Shown here: in pieces, positions 27,798-37,340 of the stretch | How positions within the stretch are numbered: the stretch's first letter is position 1 | Layout of the letters: each line of letters opens with the position of its first letter | Origin: Vibrio bivalvicida | GTDB lineage: Bacteria; Pseudomonadota; Gammaproteobacteria; Enterobacterales; Vibrionaceae | Length of the DNA stretch: 64,000 nucleotides | NCBI RefSeq assembly: GCF_001399455.2 | Contig: NZ_LLEI02000053.1 | Coordinates: 249,312-313,311, forward strand | Direction of reading: 5' to 3' | Made by a program: the position numbers and the translations under genes | The notes under the pieces: generated by a model | The model's database searches: none | What the model was told of the DNA's origin: nothing | What the model saw: only the letters and a program-made list of their open reading frames with translations

Positions 27798-28400
27798 ATG
27801 CTAAAACCAAGTCAAGTCGGGCTGATTTCAGCTTTATGCCTATTCTCAACCTTTGCTGTAGCTAAAGGTGAGCGATACGGTGCATCGGTAAACATGCTAA
27901 CTATCGATAGCATTACATATGATCAAGGTTCTAGTGGAGAGCAAGATACATTTCGCTATGGCATCGTACATACCCGTCCGATTGATGAGAACAACAATCG
28001 CTGGCGATGGTGGCTTGGCCTAAACTACTTGTCTGAAGATGTTAAGGCTCCAGCAAACGGCGTTTATCAAGAAACAACTAATTTCGAGTTGCGCGTTGTG
28101 CCTCAGTATGCACTCGAGACGTGGTCTGTTTTTACCCCATACATCGGTGCTGGCCTGTCGCTTGGTTACTCACAGTACTCAAACCGTTGGAAAGTAGACA
28201 ACGAAGGCTTCAGATATGGTTCGCAACTTGAAGATATCGATCAATTTGAAGTGGGTGCCGTCGCGACAATTGGTACGGTAATCAAGTTAGGTAGTAATCC
28301 TGACGCACATATTCAAATCATTCCCCAAGCTTCCTATATCCTTCCTGTGGTTAATGATGGAATCGGCGGCGTTGAACTTTCTGTCTCACTGCTATTTTAA
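27798..28400 (+). CDS. Outer-membrane beta-barrel-like protein in the T6SS cluster
   Basis: 200 residues with an N-terminal signal peptide (hydrophobic to about residue 22, FAVAKGERYG), alternating aromatic/polar strands and a C-terminal Phe in VELSVSLLF, the usual outer-membrane insertion signal. A GAGGGA ribosome site precedes the ATG. It lies 9 bp before the FHA gene and so probably shares the tssJKL transcript. It is not one of the thirteen core components and I do not recognise a named family; function unknown. Confidence 0.75.
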   Translation: MLKPSQVGLISALCLFSTFAVAKGERYGASVNMLTIDSITYDQGSSGEQDTFRYGIVHTRPIDENNNRWRWWLGLNYLSEDVKAPANGVYQETTNFELRVVPQYALETWSVFTPYIGAGLSLGYSQYSNRWKVDNEGFRYGSQLEDIDQFEVGAVATIGTVIKLGSNPDAHIQIIPQASYILPVVNDGIGGVELSVSLLF

Positions 28401-28409
28401 AGGTTAGCA

Positions 28410-29900
28410 ATGCGCTTAAATCAGCTTGTTCTATTCATTTCTAAATGCCCAGAGGAGTACACTGGCGCCAAGCACATTGAAATGCCAGAAGGTGGCGGCT
28501 CAATAGGTAGGGCTGCCGGTTGTACTCTATCTCTTGCAGACCACAATAGATTCATATCCGGTACTCATTGCTTGGTAAGTGTTTATGGTGATACTCATTA
28601 TATTAGTGATGTAAGTACCAATGGCATTATGGTCAACGGCAACAAGATTTTGAAAAATCAGCCAGTATCTATATGCAATGGTGATGTCATTTCGCTCGGA
28701 CAGTATGAGATCGGAGTTTCCCTCGAACTTGTAACTACTAATCAAGATATAGCGGCTGACATTGCACCGGAAAGGGTGTCGAATGATCCACTGATCAATT
28801 TAGGCGAAGCAATGGTCGAAGAAGAAGACCAGAGCGGCGTACTAGAAGATCTGTTTATGGAAACAAAACAGGAAGAAGTGGATAGCCATGATCCTGTCGC
28901 GCACCTTAATTTTTCTATGCAGCGAGATGACGATTATCTGATTAAGGATGTAGAGCGCCCAGAGCAAACCAAGCCTATTTCAATCGAAAGTACTCGTCAG
29001 ATTGCTGATGACAGCTTGAGTATTCATTCGGAATTTGATTTGCCAAACCTAATACCTGAAGACTGGTTCGGCGGCGGTAAGGCAAGTCAATCGAGTGCTA
29101 GTGAATCGATGCAAGTGTCCGATCTTGCAACTGAAAAATCACAAGTCACCAAAAGTATACCGACAAGTTCGCCTGTTACGCAGCCTGAAATAGCCGCGCA
29201 GCCGAAAGTCGAACAACCACTCACCACCTCGCAGGCTCCTGCGGAAGCAGTAGGGCAAAAGTGGGAAGAGGTTACACAGCCATTTACACCTTCATCTCAT
29301 CAAGCTGACCAACCAGAACATTCGCAAATTGATCCTAAAGTGGGTTTATTTACTAGTGAACCTGAAGAGAGTAAGAGCCTCGCTCAATTTGACGATATCA
29401 GCCAAGCATTTTACGAAGGTCTTGGTATTAATAATTCAGAACTAATCAGAAACGATGCATCGCTTTTCAGGCAGATGGGAACGTGTCTGCGTTTATGCAT
29501 GGATAACTTGCAGAAAGACTTACGTGAAGTTGAAGCTTTAAAAGACGAGCCGAGCGCAAATGAACCTGCTGCTAACTTAGCTGAGTTGATGCTCACCTTG
29601 AACAGTCAGAATTTGCTTTCCCCCAATGAGCTGGTTGAACAAATGCTTGATGAGCTTAACGATCATCAAGTCATGTTTAACCGCGCCCTCAATGATCTTC
29701 TGGTTGAGCAATCAAAAACAAATGACCCCGAGGCTTTTGCTAGTGAGCGTGCAAAAGGATCTTTGTTTACAACTAAATCCAAGCTTTGGGCAGAGTATCT
29801 CGACTTTTACGCCAGCAATCGCCGCCAGTTCAATGAAGGCTCATTGAGTGGACTGATTAAGAAAAATTACAACAAAGCTTTAAAGGGAAACCATGCGTAG
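28410..29900 (+). CDS. tagH: T6SS FHA-domain protein TagH
   Basis: 496 residues: N-terminal FHA domain (about 20-100) with the phosphothreonine-binding signature GGSIGRAAGC...SGTHCLVS...DVSTNGIMVNG, a long acidic and Pro/Gln-rich linker, and a C-terminal TagH-type helical domain beginning near residue 315. In kinase-controlled T6SS the phosphorylated FHA protein promotes assembly; the kinase at 13088-15079 is the obvious partner. Its end overlaps the tssJ start by 8 bp. Confidence 0.92.
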   Translation: MRLNQLVLFISKCPEEYTGAKHIEMPEGGGSIGRAAGCTLSLADHNRFISGTHCLVSVYGDTHYISDVSTNGIMVNGNKILKNQPVSICNGDVISLGQYEIGVSLELVTTNQDIAADIAPERVSNDPLINLGEAMVEEEDQSGVLEDLFMETKQEEVDSHDPVAHLNFSMQRDDDYLIKDVERPEQTKPISIESTRQIADDSLSIHSEFDLPNLIPEDWFGGGKASQSSASESMQVSDLATEKSQVTKSIPTSSPVTQPEIAAQPKVEQPLTTSQAPAEAVGQKWEEVTQPFTPSSHQADQPEHSQIDPKVGLFTSEPEESKSLAQFDDISQAFYEGLGINNSELIRNDASLFRQMGTCLRLCMDNLQKDLREVEALKDEPSANEPAANLAELMLTLNSQNLLSPNELVEQMLDELNDHQVMFNRALNDLLVEQSKTNDPEAFASERAKGSLFTTKSKLWAEYLDFYASNRRQFNEGSLSGLIKKNYNKALKGNHA

Positions 29901-30396
29901 AATCATCGTATTAATTGGCTTTGCTCTACTACTGTCTGGGTGTGCGATGTGGGAGCAGTTTAAAGAGTCTTCCGGCATTACCCCCGAAACATCGTCAATT
30001 GAGCTGGTTATTGAGGCTTCATCAGTATTGAATGTTCGCGAAGGGGGGCAGTCTTCACCTGTCATCCTGCGCATTCATGAACTCACATCTCCGGTGCTTT
30101 TCCGCAGCTTAGATTTCTTTGCATTGTTTGAAAATGACAAAGCTTCACTCGGTGATGAATACATCAAGCGTTACGAATATCAAATACAGCCGGGCGATAA
30201 GATTCACGAGTTGCTGATCTTAGCACCCGAAACAAGAGCAGTAGGCTTTTCGGTAGCGTTTCGCGATATAGACGGATCTTCATGGCGCAAAGTCGAGATC
30301 ATTGAAGAGAAGAGTGAATACTTTTTAAACCTCAACATTGAAGGCAGTGAGTTAACGTCAAATAATACTCGCGGCATTGAACAAGTTTACTTTTAA
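29893..30396 (+). CDS. tssJ: T6SS outer-membrane lipoprotein TssJ
   Basis: 167 residues with a lipoprotein signal peptide and lipobox LSGC, Cys17 being the lipidated residue. The mature part has the small beta-sandwich pattern of TssJ, including IELVIEASSVLNV and SPVILRIHEL early on. It anchors the TssM periplasmic domain to the outer membrane. It overlaps tagH and precedes tssK by 11 bp. Confidence 0.93.
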   Translation: MRRIIVLIGFALLLSGCAMWEQFKESSGITPETSSIELVIEASSVLNVREGGQSSPVILRIHELTSPVLFRSLDFFALFENDKASLGDEYIKRYEYQIQPGDKIHELLILAPETRAVGFSVAFRDIDGSSWRKVEIIEEKSEYFLNLNIEGSELTSNNTRGIEQVYF

Positions 30397-30407
30397 GGGA
30401 TAGAACC

Positions 30408-31733
30408 ATGTCTTTATACAATCCAGTTGTTTGGCAAGATGGAATGTTCATGAAGCCGCAGCATTTTCAGCAGCTTGATCGTTCGCAAAGTAAACTGTCT
30501 AGCATGCTAAGCTCTGTTGCATCGCCGCTTCATTGGGGTATCAAACGGTTAGAGATCAACTCGCAGTTATTGGCGTTAGGCAAGATTGGCATTACGCGCG
30601 CCGAGGGAATCCTTCAAGACAGAACGCCATTTGATCTGCCATTATTGGCTGAACTACCAGAAGTAAAAGATGTTGATCCCTCTATTGCAGATAAAGTGGT
30701 TTATCTATGTTGTCCACTGCCATCTGAGCGTTCGGAACTTTTTGGTACAGATAAAGACGATGCGCGCTACACCATTGAATCGCAAGAAGCGGTAGATGCG
30801 TGCTACGACTCTGAAGATATGGCCAATATAGCGGTGGGCAAGCTTAACTTCCGATTAATGTACGATCACGAAGACAAAAGTGCCTATACATCGATTCCAA
30901 TCCTAAAAATTTCAGAAGTTAAGCCTGATGGCAGCGTTATTTTAGACGACAGCTTTATTCCAACCTGTATTGATATTCATGCTTCTGCAGTGCTAAGTAA
31001 ATTTGCCACTGAGTTTGCTTCTATGCTCAAACACAGAGCAGAGTCGATAGTCGAAAGGCTGGGTGTGGTTGATCAGCAGGGGGTATCTTCAGTGTCTGAC
31101 TTTATGCTGTTGCAGGCACTTAACCGATACGAACCGCTTTTCTGGCACTATGAAAGTAGTGAAGGCATTCACCCGGAGTCTTTATACCGTACACTGCTGC
31201 AAGCGGAAGGCGAGCTTTCTACCTTATGTTCTGCGTCGCGCAGGCCGATTGAGTTTACCAAATACAACCATGGTGATTTGAGCAGCTGCCTTTCGCGTAC
31301 GTTAGATAGTGCGAAAACAACCTTAAGTGTGATGTCTGAGCAGCGTGCAATTCCACTTACATTGAAAGATCAAAACTATGGCATTAGAACGGCTGCACTT
31401 CCTGATAGCAAGCTGATTGATACCACGACCTTCATTCTTGCGGTTAAAGCCGATGTTACGCTCGATGTGCTACATACTCAGTTTGTTAGCCAGACTAAGA
31501 TCGGCTCAATCGACAATATCCGTGATCTGATTAACCTGCAATTGCCGGGAATCGAGATCAAGCCTATGCCTGTTGTGCCACGCGCTCTACCATACCATGC
31601 AGGTTACACCTATTTTGAGCTTGATAAGAGTGGCGAAGAATGGGCAGCACTGAAAAACACTGCAGCGATCGCCGTTCATATCGCAGGTGATTTTGCTAAC
31701 CTATCATTGCAACTATGGGCCGTACGTCTATGA
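30408..31733 (+). CDS. tssK: T6SS baseplate protein TssK
   Basis: The trimeric connector between baseplate and membrane complex. 441 residues, normal length. The N-terminal VVWQDGMFMKPQHFQQLDR is the family hallmark, and the C-terminal head has PRALPYHAGYTYFELD near residue 395. An AAGGGA ribosome site lies upstream. Its stop overlaps the tssL start as ATGA. Confidence 0.96.
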   Translation: MSLYNPVVWQDGMFMKPQHFQQLDRSQSKLSSMLSSVASPLHWGIKRLEINSQLLALGKIGITRAEGILQDRTPFDLPLLAELPEVKDVDPSIADKVVYLCCPLPSERSELFGTDKDDARYTIESQEAVDACYDSEDMANIAVGKLNFRLMYDHEDKSAYTSIPILKISEVKPDGSVILDDSFIPTCIDIHASAVLSKFATEFASMLKHRAESIVERLGVVDQQGVSSVSDFMLLQALNRYEPLFWHYESSEGIHPESLYRTLLQAEGELSTLCSASRRPIEFTKYNHGDLSSCLSRTLDSAKTTLSVMSEQRAIPLTLKDQNYGIRTAALPDSKLIDTTTFILAVKADVTLDVLHTQFVSQTKIGSIDNIRDLINLQLPGIEIKPMPVVPRALPYHAGYTYFELDKSGEEWAALKNTAAIAVHIAGDFANLSLQLWAVRL

Positions 31734-32530
31734 GTTATGCAGAAACTGATTTAACGGTAGTACTGTTCCAGCCGGAACCAGGGAAACCGCTGGAGGTAAT
31801 GCCACCTCCGGATCTCTCACGCAATATCGCGGTACAAGACCTTAACATCGAATCGATGGGAATTAATCCCTTGGTCGATCAGTTCTCTTGGCTAATTGCG
31901 ACTTTGTCTTGTATGTCATCTATCCCGTGGTTAGACGACCCAATGCCATTTCGTGAAGAGGTGGCACGAGAGATCCGCAAGGGCGAGCGCAAACTTAACG
32001 AGATGGAACTAGACCGCGCTTCAATACTGGTTATCCGCTACTGTTTGTGCGCTGCGATTGATGAATCGGTATGCCGACAAGAGTGGGGGGCAAATAGCCA
32101 TTGGAGTCAGAACAGTTTGTTGTCTGAATTTCACAATGAAACCTCTGGTGGCGACAAGTTCTTCATCATTCTAGAGCGACTAAAAGCAGACCCGCGAAAG
32201 TACCGTCATGTGATTGAGTTCCTTTACCTGCTACTGCAACTTGGTTTTCAAGGTAAGTATGGCCGTGAAGAGCGCGGAAACGAAAAGCTTTCAGAGATTG
32301 GTAACACCATATATCGCCTTGTGCGCGATGACCGCCTAGCGGAGCAAGAAAAAGTCTCTTTAGTTAACCTAAAAGCTAAGTACATAAAGAAACCGCTCAA
32401 AAGAGTGGTTTCGCCTAAGTTGATACTGGGCATTAGTGCACTTACTTTTGCTGTTATGTATGCAGCGACTTACATCGTGATCGACATGAAGTTTCAGAAA
32501 TTGCTAGAAGTCTATCAACAAAGTATGTAA
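31730..32530 (+). CDS. tssL: T6SS membrane protein TssL (DotU)
   Basis: An inner-membrane partner of TssM with a cytoplasmic helical domain. 266 residues from the ATG at 31730, which overlaps the tssK stop; the frame opens at 31715 but that start lacks support. The conserved cytoplasmic core (EIRKGERKLNEMELDR, CLCAAIDESVC) precedes a C-terminal membrane helix (LILGISALTFAVMYAATYI). There is no fused peptidoglycan-binding OmpA domain. A terminator follows, closing the structural operon. Confidence 0.95.
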   Translation: MSYAETDLTVVLFQPEPGKPLEVMPPPDLSRNIAVQDLNIESMGINPLVDQFSWLIATLSCMSSIPWLDDPMPFREEVAREIRKGERKLNEMELDRASILVIRYCLCAAIDESVCRQEWGANSHWSQNSLLSEFHNETSGGDKFFIILERLKADPRKYRHVIEFLYLLLQLGFQGKYGREERGNEKLSEIGNTIYRLVRDDRLAEQEKVSLVNLKAKYIKKPLKRVVSPKLILGISALTFAVMYAATYIVIDMKFQKLLEVYQQSM

Positions 32531-32610
32531 TTCAAAGTGAGATCTTCTACCAGATTTTTAAGTTAGCGTGATTTTTCAGGTCACTTCCGTGGAAATCACT
32601 AAGCATTTAG

Positions 32611-32640
32611 AGAGATTGCAATATGCGATCTCTTTTATTA
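32611..32640 (+). terminator. Rho-independent terminator after tssL
   Basis: A 9-bp stem AGAGATTGC/GCGATCTCT (one G-T pair) with an AATAT loop is followed by TTTTATTATT. It separates the structural operon from the effector array, so the effector probably depends on readthrough or its own promoter. Confidence 0.75.
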
Positions 32641-32671
32641 TTCACTCATTACATATTCATATGGATTGGTT

Positions 32672-34864
32672 ATGGGCGTAACAGTTTGTGCAAATGGACT
32701 CAGCGTAGTTCATAAAGGGTCGGGCGGTGAAGCAAATGCCACGCTTCCCGACGTGTGTCTGACGACGGTAGGCAACTCGGTAGTGCCTATTCCGTATGGC
32801 AATAACGCAAAATCTGCTGATTTGGCCGATGGCACCACGACAGTGTCGATGGATGGTGGTAACAGCATTGCAATCAAAGGCAGTAAGTTCAGTGCCAGTA
32901 CGGGTGATGCCGGTGGCGACAAAAAAGGCGTATCTTCAGGAACGATAGAAGCCGAAGCCGAATTTATTTCCGCTTCACCGACCGTTAAATTTGAAGGCAA
33001 GGGCGTGTGTCGCCTTTCCGATCAAATGACCATGAACAAAGCCAACACCATGTGTTTAGGTGGCGCCCAGAACCCATCTGTGACTGTGACGGAAGAAGCG
33101 AATGGTACTTTTACAGTCGATTTAGAATATCGTTATCCCGACGGAGACCCAGTATACAAAGCCGACTATAAAATACTGGATGGAAATGGTGGTGAGCATG
33201 TAGGTAGCTTAGATGAGAAGGGTAAGGCTTCGATTAGTGGGCTTCCACCAGGCTCCATTGATCTGTTTTTAGGTGAAGATAAAAGAGAAATCGAATCTAC
33301 GAAACAACCGCAAGCAAATAGGGATTACCTTGAAGTACCAGGTCCTTTGGATCTCATAGATTTTGCACGGAAAGGACTAGTTACTTTTTGGGACGCAATT
33401 GAAATGCCGAGTGACTACGGTGAATGGACTTGGGGTGCAATCATGGGGGATTTCAATCAAGACCGAACGGCCGGACAGATTGCTTTTGATACAGCTATTA
33501 CTGCGATACCATTAGTAGATCAGGTGGGTGATGGTCGTGATATTAGCGCTAACCTCTATGCTTTTTACAATCAAGATGACATCCGAGACGATGGAGAAAA
33601 GTATACAGACTTGGTGATAACTTTAGTCGGGTTTATTCCAACCGCAGGGAGCTTGCTCAAAGGCCTTTACAAAGAATTGAGGATATTGGGTAAAGCCGCT
33701 GATTTAGATATGGTCGCTGCTTTTCTTCGGGCGGGAGCCAAAGGCGATGTTGTAAAATGGCTGCAAAGCCTTGATGTTTCGGTTATTAAGAAGGATATCT
33801 ACGGGCAACTGGATGATATCACTCAGTATGTAAAGAAATTGATGGATGCACTTGAACAAGAAAGTCGTATGCGGGGATATAACGTCGTAGCGGATGCTTA
33901 TAAAGCGTGTAAAGACCAGCTAGATGAGTTTTTCAAAAAAGCAGACGGACCTATTTCGCGTGTTTTGAGTGACTTTGACGACAGGCTGCAGATGATCCTG
34001 CCAGAAGCGCCGTTGGTTACCTCAGGAAGCTCTTTCAGTATAGCAAGTGGTACAGCTCAGGGTGGCAGTCGTTCAGAGGTGATTAAAACCCGTAAGAAGA
34101 CAAACAAGAAAACAGACAGCTGTCCACTATGCAAAAAAAAGATTGGCAAGGGAAAGAAAGAATGTGAGGGAGCCAAAGTAGGTTCCATTCGCAAAGCTGA
34201 GTTTGAACGAGCAGGGGATTCGCAATGGGAGCAGCTTAAAGCTCGCAATGGCTGGGCAACAAGAGCTTTTCACCCTTGGTTCTATAAATCTAATTCCGTC
34301 AATGCACACCATTTAATACCCGTGAATGCGTTTAGAGTAAAACGCCATAAAGACGGTAAAGCAATGACTGAGAAAAAACTGATGTTAAGGCGTATGGGGC
34401 AATACTGTGGTTATGATATAAACCACCCCAAAAATTCTGTTGTCTTACCAGCAACAGAAGAAGCTGCGTGCTACTTAGAAAAGCCATTGCATAATGGTCC
34501 GCATGACTGGGGGAGTCGAACAGGAAAACCTTATAACTACACAAATCAGTGTGCAGCGCTTACTCATCGGATTATTCGAAGTGAAATTAAGGATAGGATG
34601 AGAAGCGGAAGTTGTGGTAAAACTACTAACTCTACACTAATGAGTAAATTTAATGAGTCAAGCAATGAGATTCTCACATTTGTGAGTAATTTTATTTGGC
34701 CGTTATCGCAACAGGGTATGAACTTTAAGCCCGGCTCCAAGCCATATTTGGGGTGTCAAAATTCTGGTAACGGAATGCCGTGTAAAGCTCCTTCAAAGCA
34801 TGTCCTTTTGCAACTAATATCCAAGACACAAATCGTAAATTATGACCTTAAAATAGGGCAGTAA
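32672..34864 (+). CDS. T6SS DUF4150 (PAAR-like) effector with C-terminal AHH nuclease
   Basis: A 730-residue polymorphic toxin predicted to sit on the VgrG tip and cut nucleic acid in target cells. Order: DUF4150 domain (about 1-135), a beta-sandwich segment (about 145-200), a helical pre-toxin region (about 225-440), a Cys linker (C484, C487, C498), then an AHH-family HNH/EndoVII-like nuclease with NAHHLIP (His546, His547), YDINHPKN near 581-588 and LHNGPH (His607, His611). The ATG at 32672 is used; an upstream TTG at 32666 is the alternative. Immunity genes follow after 2 nt. DUF2169, DUF6484 and thiolase-like partners lie near vgrG. Confidence 0.9.
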   Translation: MGVTVCANGLSVVHKGSGGEANATLPDVCLTTVGNSVVPIPYGNNAKSADLADGTTTVSMDGGNSIAIKGSKFSASTGDAGGDKKGVSSGTIEAEAEFISASPTVKFEGKGVCRLSDQMTMNKANTMCLGGAQNPSVTVTEEANGTFTVDLEYRYPDGDPVYKADYKILDGNGGEHVGSLDEKGKASISGLPPGSIDLFLGEDKREIESTKQPQANRDYLEVPGPLDLIDFARKGLVTFWDAIEMPSDYGEWTWGAIMGDFNQDRTAGQIAFDTAITAIPLVDQVGDGRDISANLYAFYNQDDIRDDGEKYTDLVITLVGFIPTAGSLLKGLYKELRILGKAADLDMVAAFLRAGAKGDVVKWLQSLDVSVIKKDIYGQLDDITQYVKKLMDALEQESRMRGYNVVADAYKACKDQLDEFFKKADGPISRVLSDFDDRLQMILPEAPLVTSGSSFSIASGTAQGGSRSEVIKTRKKTNKKTDSCPLCKKKIGKGKKECEGAKVGSIRKAEFERAGDSQWEQLKARNGWATRAFHPWFYKSNSVNAHHLIPVNAFRVKRHKDGKAMTEKKLMLRRMGQYCGYDINHPKNSVVLPATEEAACYLEKPLHNGPHDWGSRTGKPYNYTNQCAALTHRIIRSEIKDRMRSGSCGKTTNSTLMSKFNESSNEILTFVSNFIWPLSQQGMNFKPGSKPYLGCQNSGNGMPCKAPSKHVLLQLISKTQIVNYDLKIGQ
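32927..33099 (+). repeat. Effector homology block, copy 1 (in the full-length gene)
   Basis: The 173 bp covering the end of the DUF4150 domain recur at 36086-36252. By eye the two copies are identical apart from one 6-bp unit (GAAGCC) present here twice and there once. Sequence on either side differs. Confidence 0.95.
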
Positions 34865-34866
34865 AC

Positions 34867-35457
34867 ATGACTGATGTTCACAACGAATACGTAGTATTGC
34901 ATTGCGGTACATATGAGGTGCCATCTCCTTCTTGTGTCTGTAGCAGAGACCATTATTTAACCGCTATGGCTCCTACCACATTTAAGGCACCTGTTAGAGC
35001 AGAATCACCCGCAGAGCCCGATGAGGGAGTTCCGCTTATTGACGCAATGGAACTTGATGGCTTACCAATGGTTTCTTCAGTGGTAAAGCAAGTATTAGAG
35101 TATCAAGACCTCTATCAGCTTCAGTTAGTACCTGCTATGTATACACATGCTGATAATACGGAGCATTTATACTGGGTAATGATGCTTGATAATGAAATTA
35201 AGGCTTACGATTTTGACAACGGACAATTTATTAGCCGTGGGGATAATGACAAGGTATCTGCGATTAATATTCGCCTCGATGCCAATAAGTTGCTAGCTAT
35301 TCCACTTAATAAGCGTTTGATGTTTGAGATCTACGGTATGAGGGGAACTTATATTTTGCATAGAAGTGTCGCTGAAAAGCTGAGTGTTTTAGGGGCTAAA
35401 GGACTACACCTTGTTCCTCTCTTAGATTGGGACATGGGTTTTGGGTTTACGGTTTAA
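34867..35457 (+). CDS. Predicted immunity protein, Imm11/DUF1629-like (type A)
   Basis: 196 residues starting 2 nt after the effector stop, so probably translated by coupling. The C-terminal half has the pattern LLAIPLNKRLMFEI...ILHRSVAEKL...GLHLVPL, which resembles the Imm11 (DUF1629) immunity family. It shares this block with the gene at 38109-38681, which follows the second nuclease ORF. Predicted to neutralise the AHH nuclease in the cytoplasm; inferred from position and this motif. Confidence 0.75.
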   Translation: MTDVHNEYVVLHCGTYEVPSPSCVCSRDHYLTAMAPTTFKAPVRAESPAEPDEGVPLIDAMELDGLPMVSSVVKQVLEYQDLYQLQLVPAMYTHADNTEHLYWVMMLDNEIKAYDFDNGQFISRGDNDKVSAINIRLDANKLLAIPLNKRLMFEIYGMRGTYILHRSVAEKLSVLGAKGLHLVPLLDWDMGFGFTV

Positions 35458-35469
35458 GGAATAATAGCA

Positions 35470-36006
35470 GTGCTTAACTATCAAATAGTTCATCGAGACA
35501 AAGAGTTTCAGAGAAACAATCGTTTGTTCCAAGCTAATAAAAAGCGAATGTTTTCGGTACAGCCAGACCTTGTCATTGATTTTGCTCAAAGCCCACGTTT
35601 GTTTTTTGCGAAGAAATACGCCGATATCCTGTCATCAATGGCTCCTGAAGGGATAGAGCGAATTAAAAACCCTTTTCGTCCATTGGAAGATCTTGACGCT
35701 CAAATTGATATTGGGACCGAAGAAGAACTAGAAACTATTGATGATATAGACTACGTATTTTTCCACGTATTTAATCGTTATGATGTGCTGGATGAAGGAG
35801 CGACACAATGGAATTGCGATATAGCTTCAATCGGTGCAGTTGCTGTCCCTATTTTGGATGAAAACAAACTCAATGCGATCCCTCTGCAACAACGCCTTTT
35901 GTTTAAGCTTGATCAAGACCCTTCATTTATGTTCGTACATGATAGTGTTGTAGACGCTATGCTGAACGCTAAAATGCAGGATATCTGGGTTCGTTGGGCT
36001 GAGTAG
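35470..36006 (+). CDS. Predicted second immunity protein, Imm11/DUF1629-like (type B)
   Basis: 178 residues from a GTG at 35470 with AAGGA upstream. The C-terminal block NAIPLQQRLLFKLDQD...FVHDSVVDAML...QDIWVRWAE is closely matched by the protein at 38691-39182. The two share a longer outline (PDL, SPxLFF, then GIE-like turn) and differ from the type A proteins. Either a second immunity subunit or immunity against a related toxin. Its gene is followed by a terminator and then by the orphan cassette. Confidence 0.72.
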   Translation: MLNYQIVHRDKEFQRNNRLFQANKKRMFSVQPDLVIDFAQSPRLFFAKKYADILSSMAPEGIERIKNPFRPLEDLDAQIDIGTEEELETIDDIDYVFFHVFNRYDVLDEGATQWNCDIASIGAVAVPILDENKLNAIPLQQRLLFKLDQDPSFMFVHDSVVDAMLNAKMQDIWVRWAE

Positions 36007-36032
36007 CGTTTGTAAGTGAATAATTTATAAGG

Positions 36033-36055
36033 GCGCCGAGAGGCGCTTTTTCTTT
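36033..36055 (+). terminator. Terminator closing immunity module 1
   Basis: A GCGCC/GGCGC stem with a GAGA loop and TTTTTCTTT tail. It is nearly the same sequence as the terminator of module 2 (39183-39209). Confidence 0.8.
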
Positions 36056-36085
36056 ATATGCTTTCATTACTTTGGAAGACAAATA

Positions 36086-36252
36086 GGCGTATCTTCAGGA
36101 ACGATAGAAGCCGAATTTATTTCCGCTTCACCGACCGTTAAATTTGAAGGCAAGGGCGTGTGTCGCCTTTCCGATCAAATGACCATGAACAAAGCCAACA
36201 CCATGTGTTTAGGTGGCGCCCAGAACCCATCTGTGACTGTGACGGAAGAAGC
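36086..36252 (+). repeat. Effector homology block, copy 2 (start of the orphan cassette)
   Basis: 167 bp matching 32927-33099 except for one missing 6-bp unit. Homology begins right after the terminator of module 1, with TTTGGAAGACAAAT leading into the block, and marks the left edge of the displaced cassette. Confidence 0.95.
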
Positions 36253-37333
36253 AGAAGGGACTTATACAGTCGATCTATTCCTAACTTACTCTGACGGCGA
36301 GCCTGTGCAGGGCGCGACGTACAAGTTAGTTGATCAAACTGGAGCGACTTTTGAAGGAACGCTAGACAATAGCGGTAAAGCCACGGTCGGTGGCGTGGCC
36401 CCTGGAGAGTTTGACATAGAGTACGGAGAAGATAGTCGCGACTTTATGCCCAATGTTCCAACCAAAACCAACCCGAATTTTAATCCGAACGCCAACGCAC
36501 AGCTGCTTATAGAAGAAGCGAAAAGAGGCGAAGTTGGTTTTTGGGAGAATGCCTGGAAACGCATGTCTGGTGCCGCCAGCTGGATTTGGGGTGTCATACT
36601 TGGTGATTTTAATGACGATGCTTCCGTAGAACAAATCATTGCCAACACAGCTTTGACCATGATCCCCGTTGTTGACCAAGCCGCCGACGTGCGAGATCTT
36701 TCTGCCAACGTGATGACGTTATTAAGTGAAGAAGAGCGCGATAAACCAGAAAACTGGTTGGCACTTTCTTTGACATTAATTGGCTGTATTCCGACGTTCG
36801 GCAGTGCAGTAAAAGGAACCTGTAAAGTTGCTTTGAAAGGCGGAAAGGGCACTTCAAAGGACACGTTACTTGCGGTTCTTCGTGGTATGGGTAAAGGTGA
36901 CCCAGAAAAATTCTTACGTACTTTAGATTGGGTAGACTACGCAAAGCAGGCAAGTGGAATAATTTCTGACGTACTCAAGCCATGCATCGAAGTGGCAACC
37001 GAGCTTGCCTCTTACGCAAATAGAATGGGCGCAGACGAACTTGGTGCCTATTTCTTAAAGCTAGCCGATGAAGTGAAAATCATTGATAAAATGGTGCCAG
37101 ATAAGCTACAAGAAGCGATGAAAGAGTTTGATAAGCTGTTTAAGCGAATCTTAGGCAAGAGTGAGAAAACTTATCCGGCGAAGGTTAAGCATAATACGGG
37201 TAAGTCGGCGCAGTCTGGTAAAAGTGCAGATAAGACGAATGAAGAGAAAGATAAGAAAGAAGTCAAATGTAAAGTATGTCGTCGAATAGCTGGCAAAAAG
37301 AAAGGTCAGTGTAAAGAAGCATTGAAGATGTGA
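36086..37333 (+). pseudogene. Orphan effector: N-terminally truncated DUF4150 plus pre-toxin
   Basis: The open frame contains only the last part of the DUF4150 domain, then a beta-sandwich segment, a pre-toxin region homologous to the intact effector (GDFNDDASVEQI and IPVVDQAADVRDLSAN against GDFNQDRTAGQI and IPLVDQVGDGRDISAN), and the Cys linker KCKVCRRIAGKKKGQC, where it stops. No credible start exists: the first possible start codon is a GTG at 36158 inside the domain. It cannot mount on VgrG as is. It looks like a displaced tail acquired by recombination through the homology block. Confidence 0.85.
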
Positions 37334-37340
37334 GGATAAT

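Noticed and set aside
27653..27865. ORF of 70 codons in the divergent regulatory region
   Set aside because: It overlaps the start of the barrel gene in another frame, has no recognisable product and no clear ribosome site.
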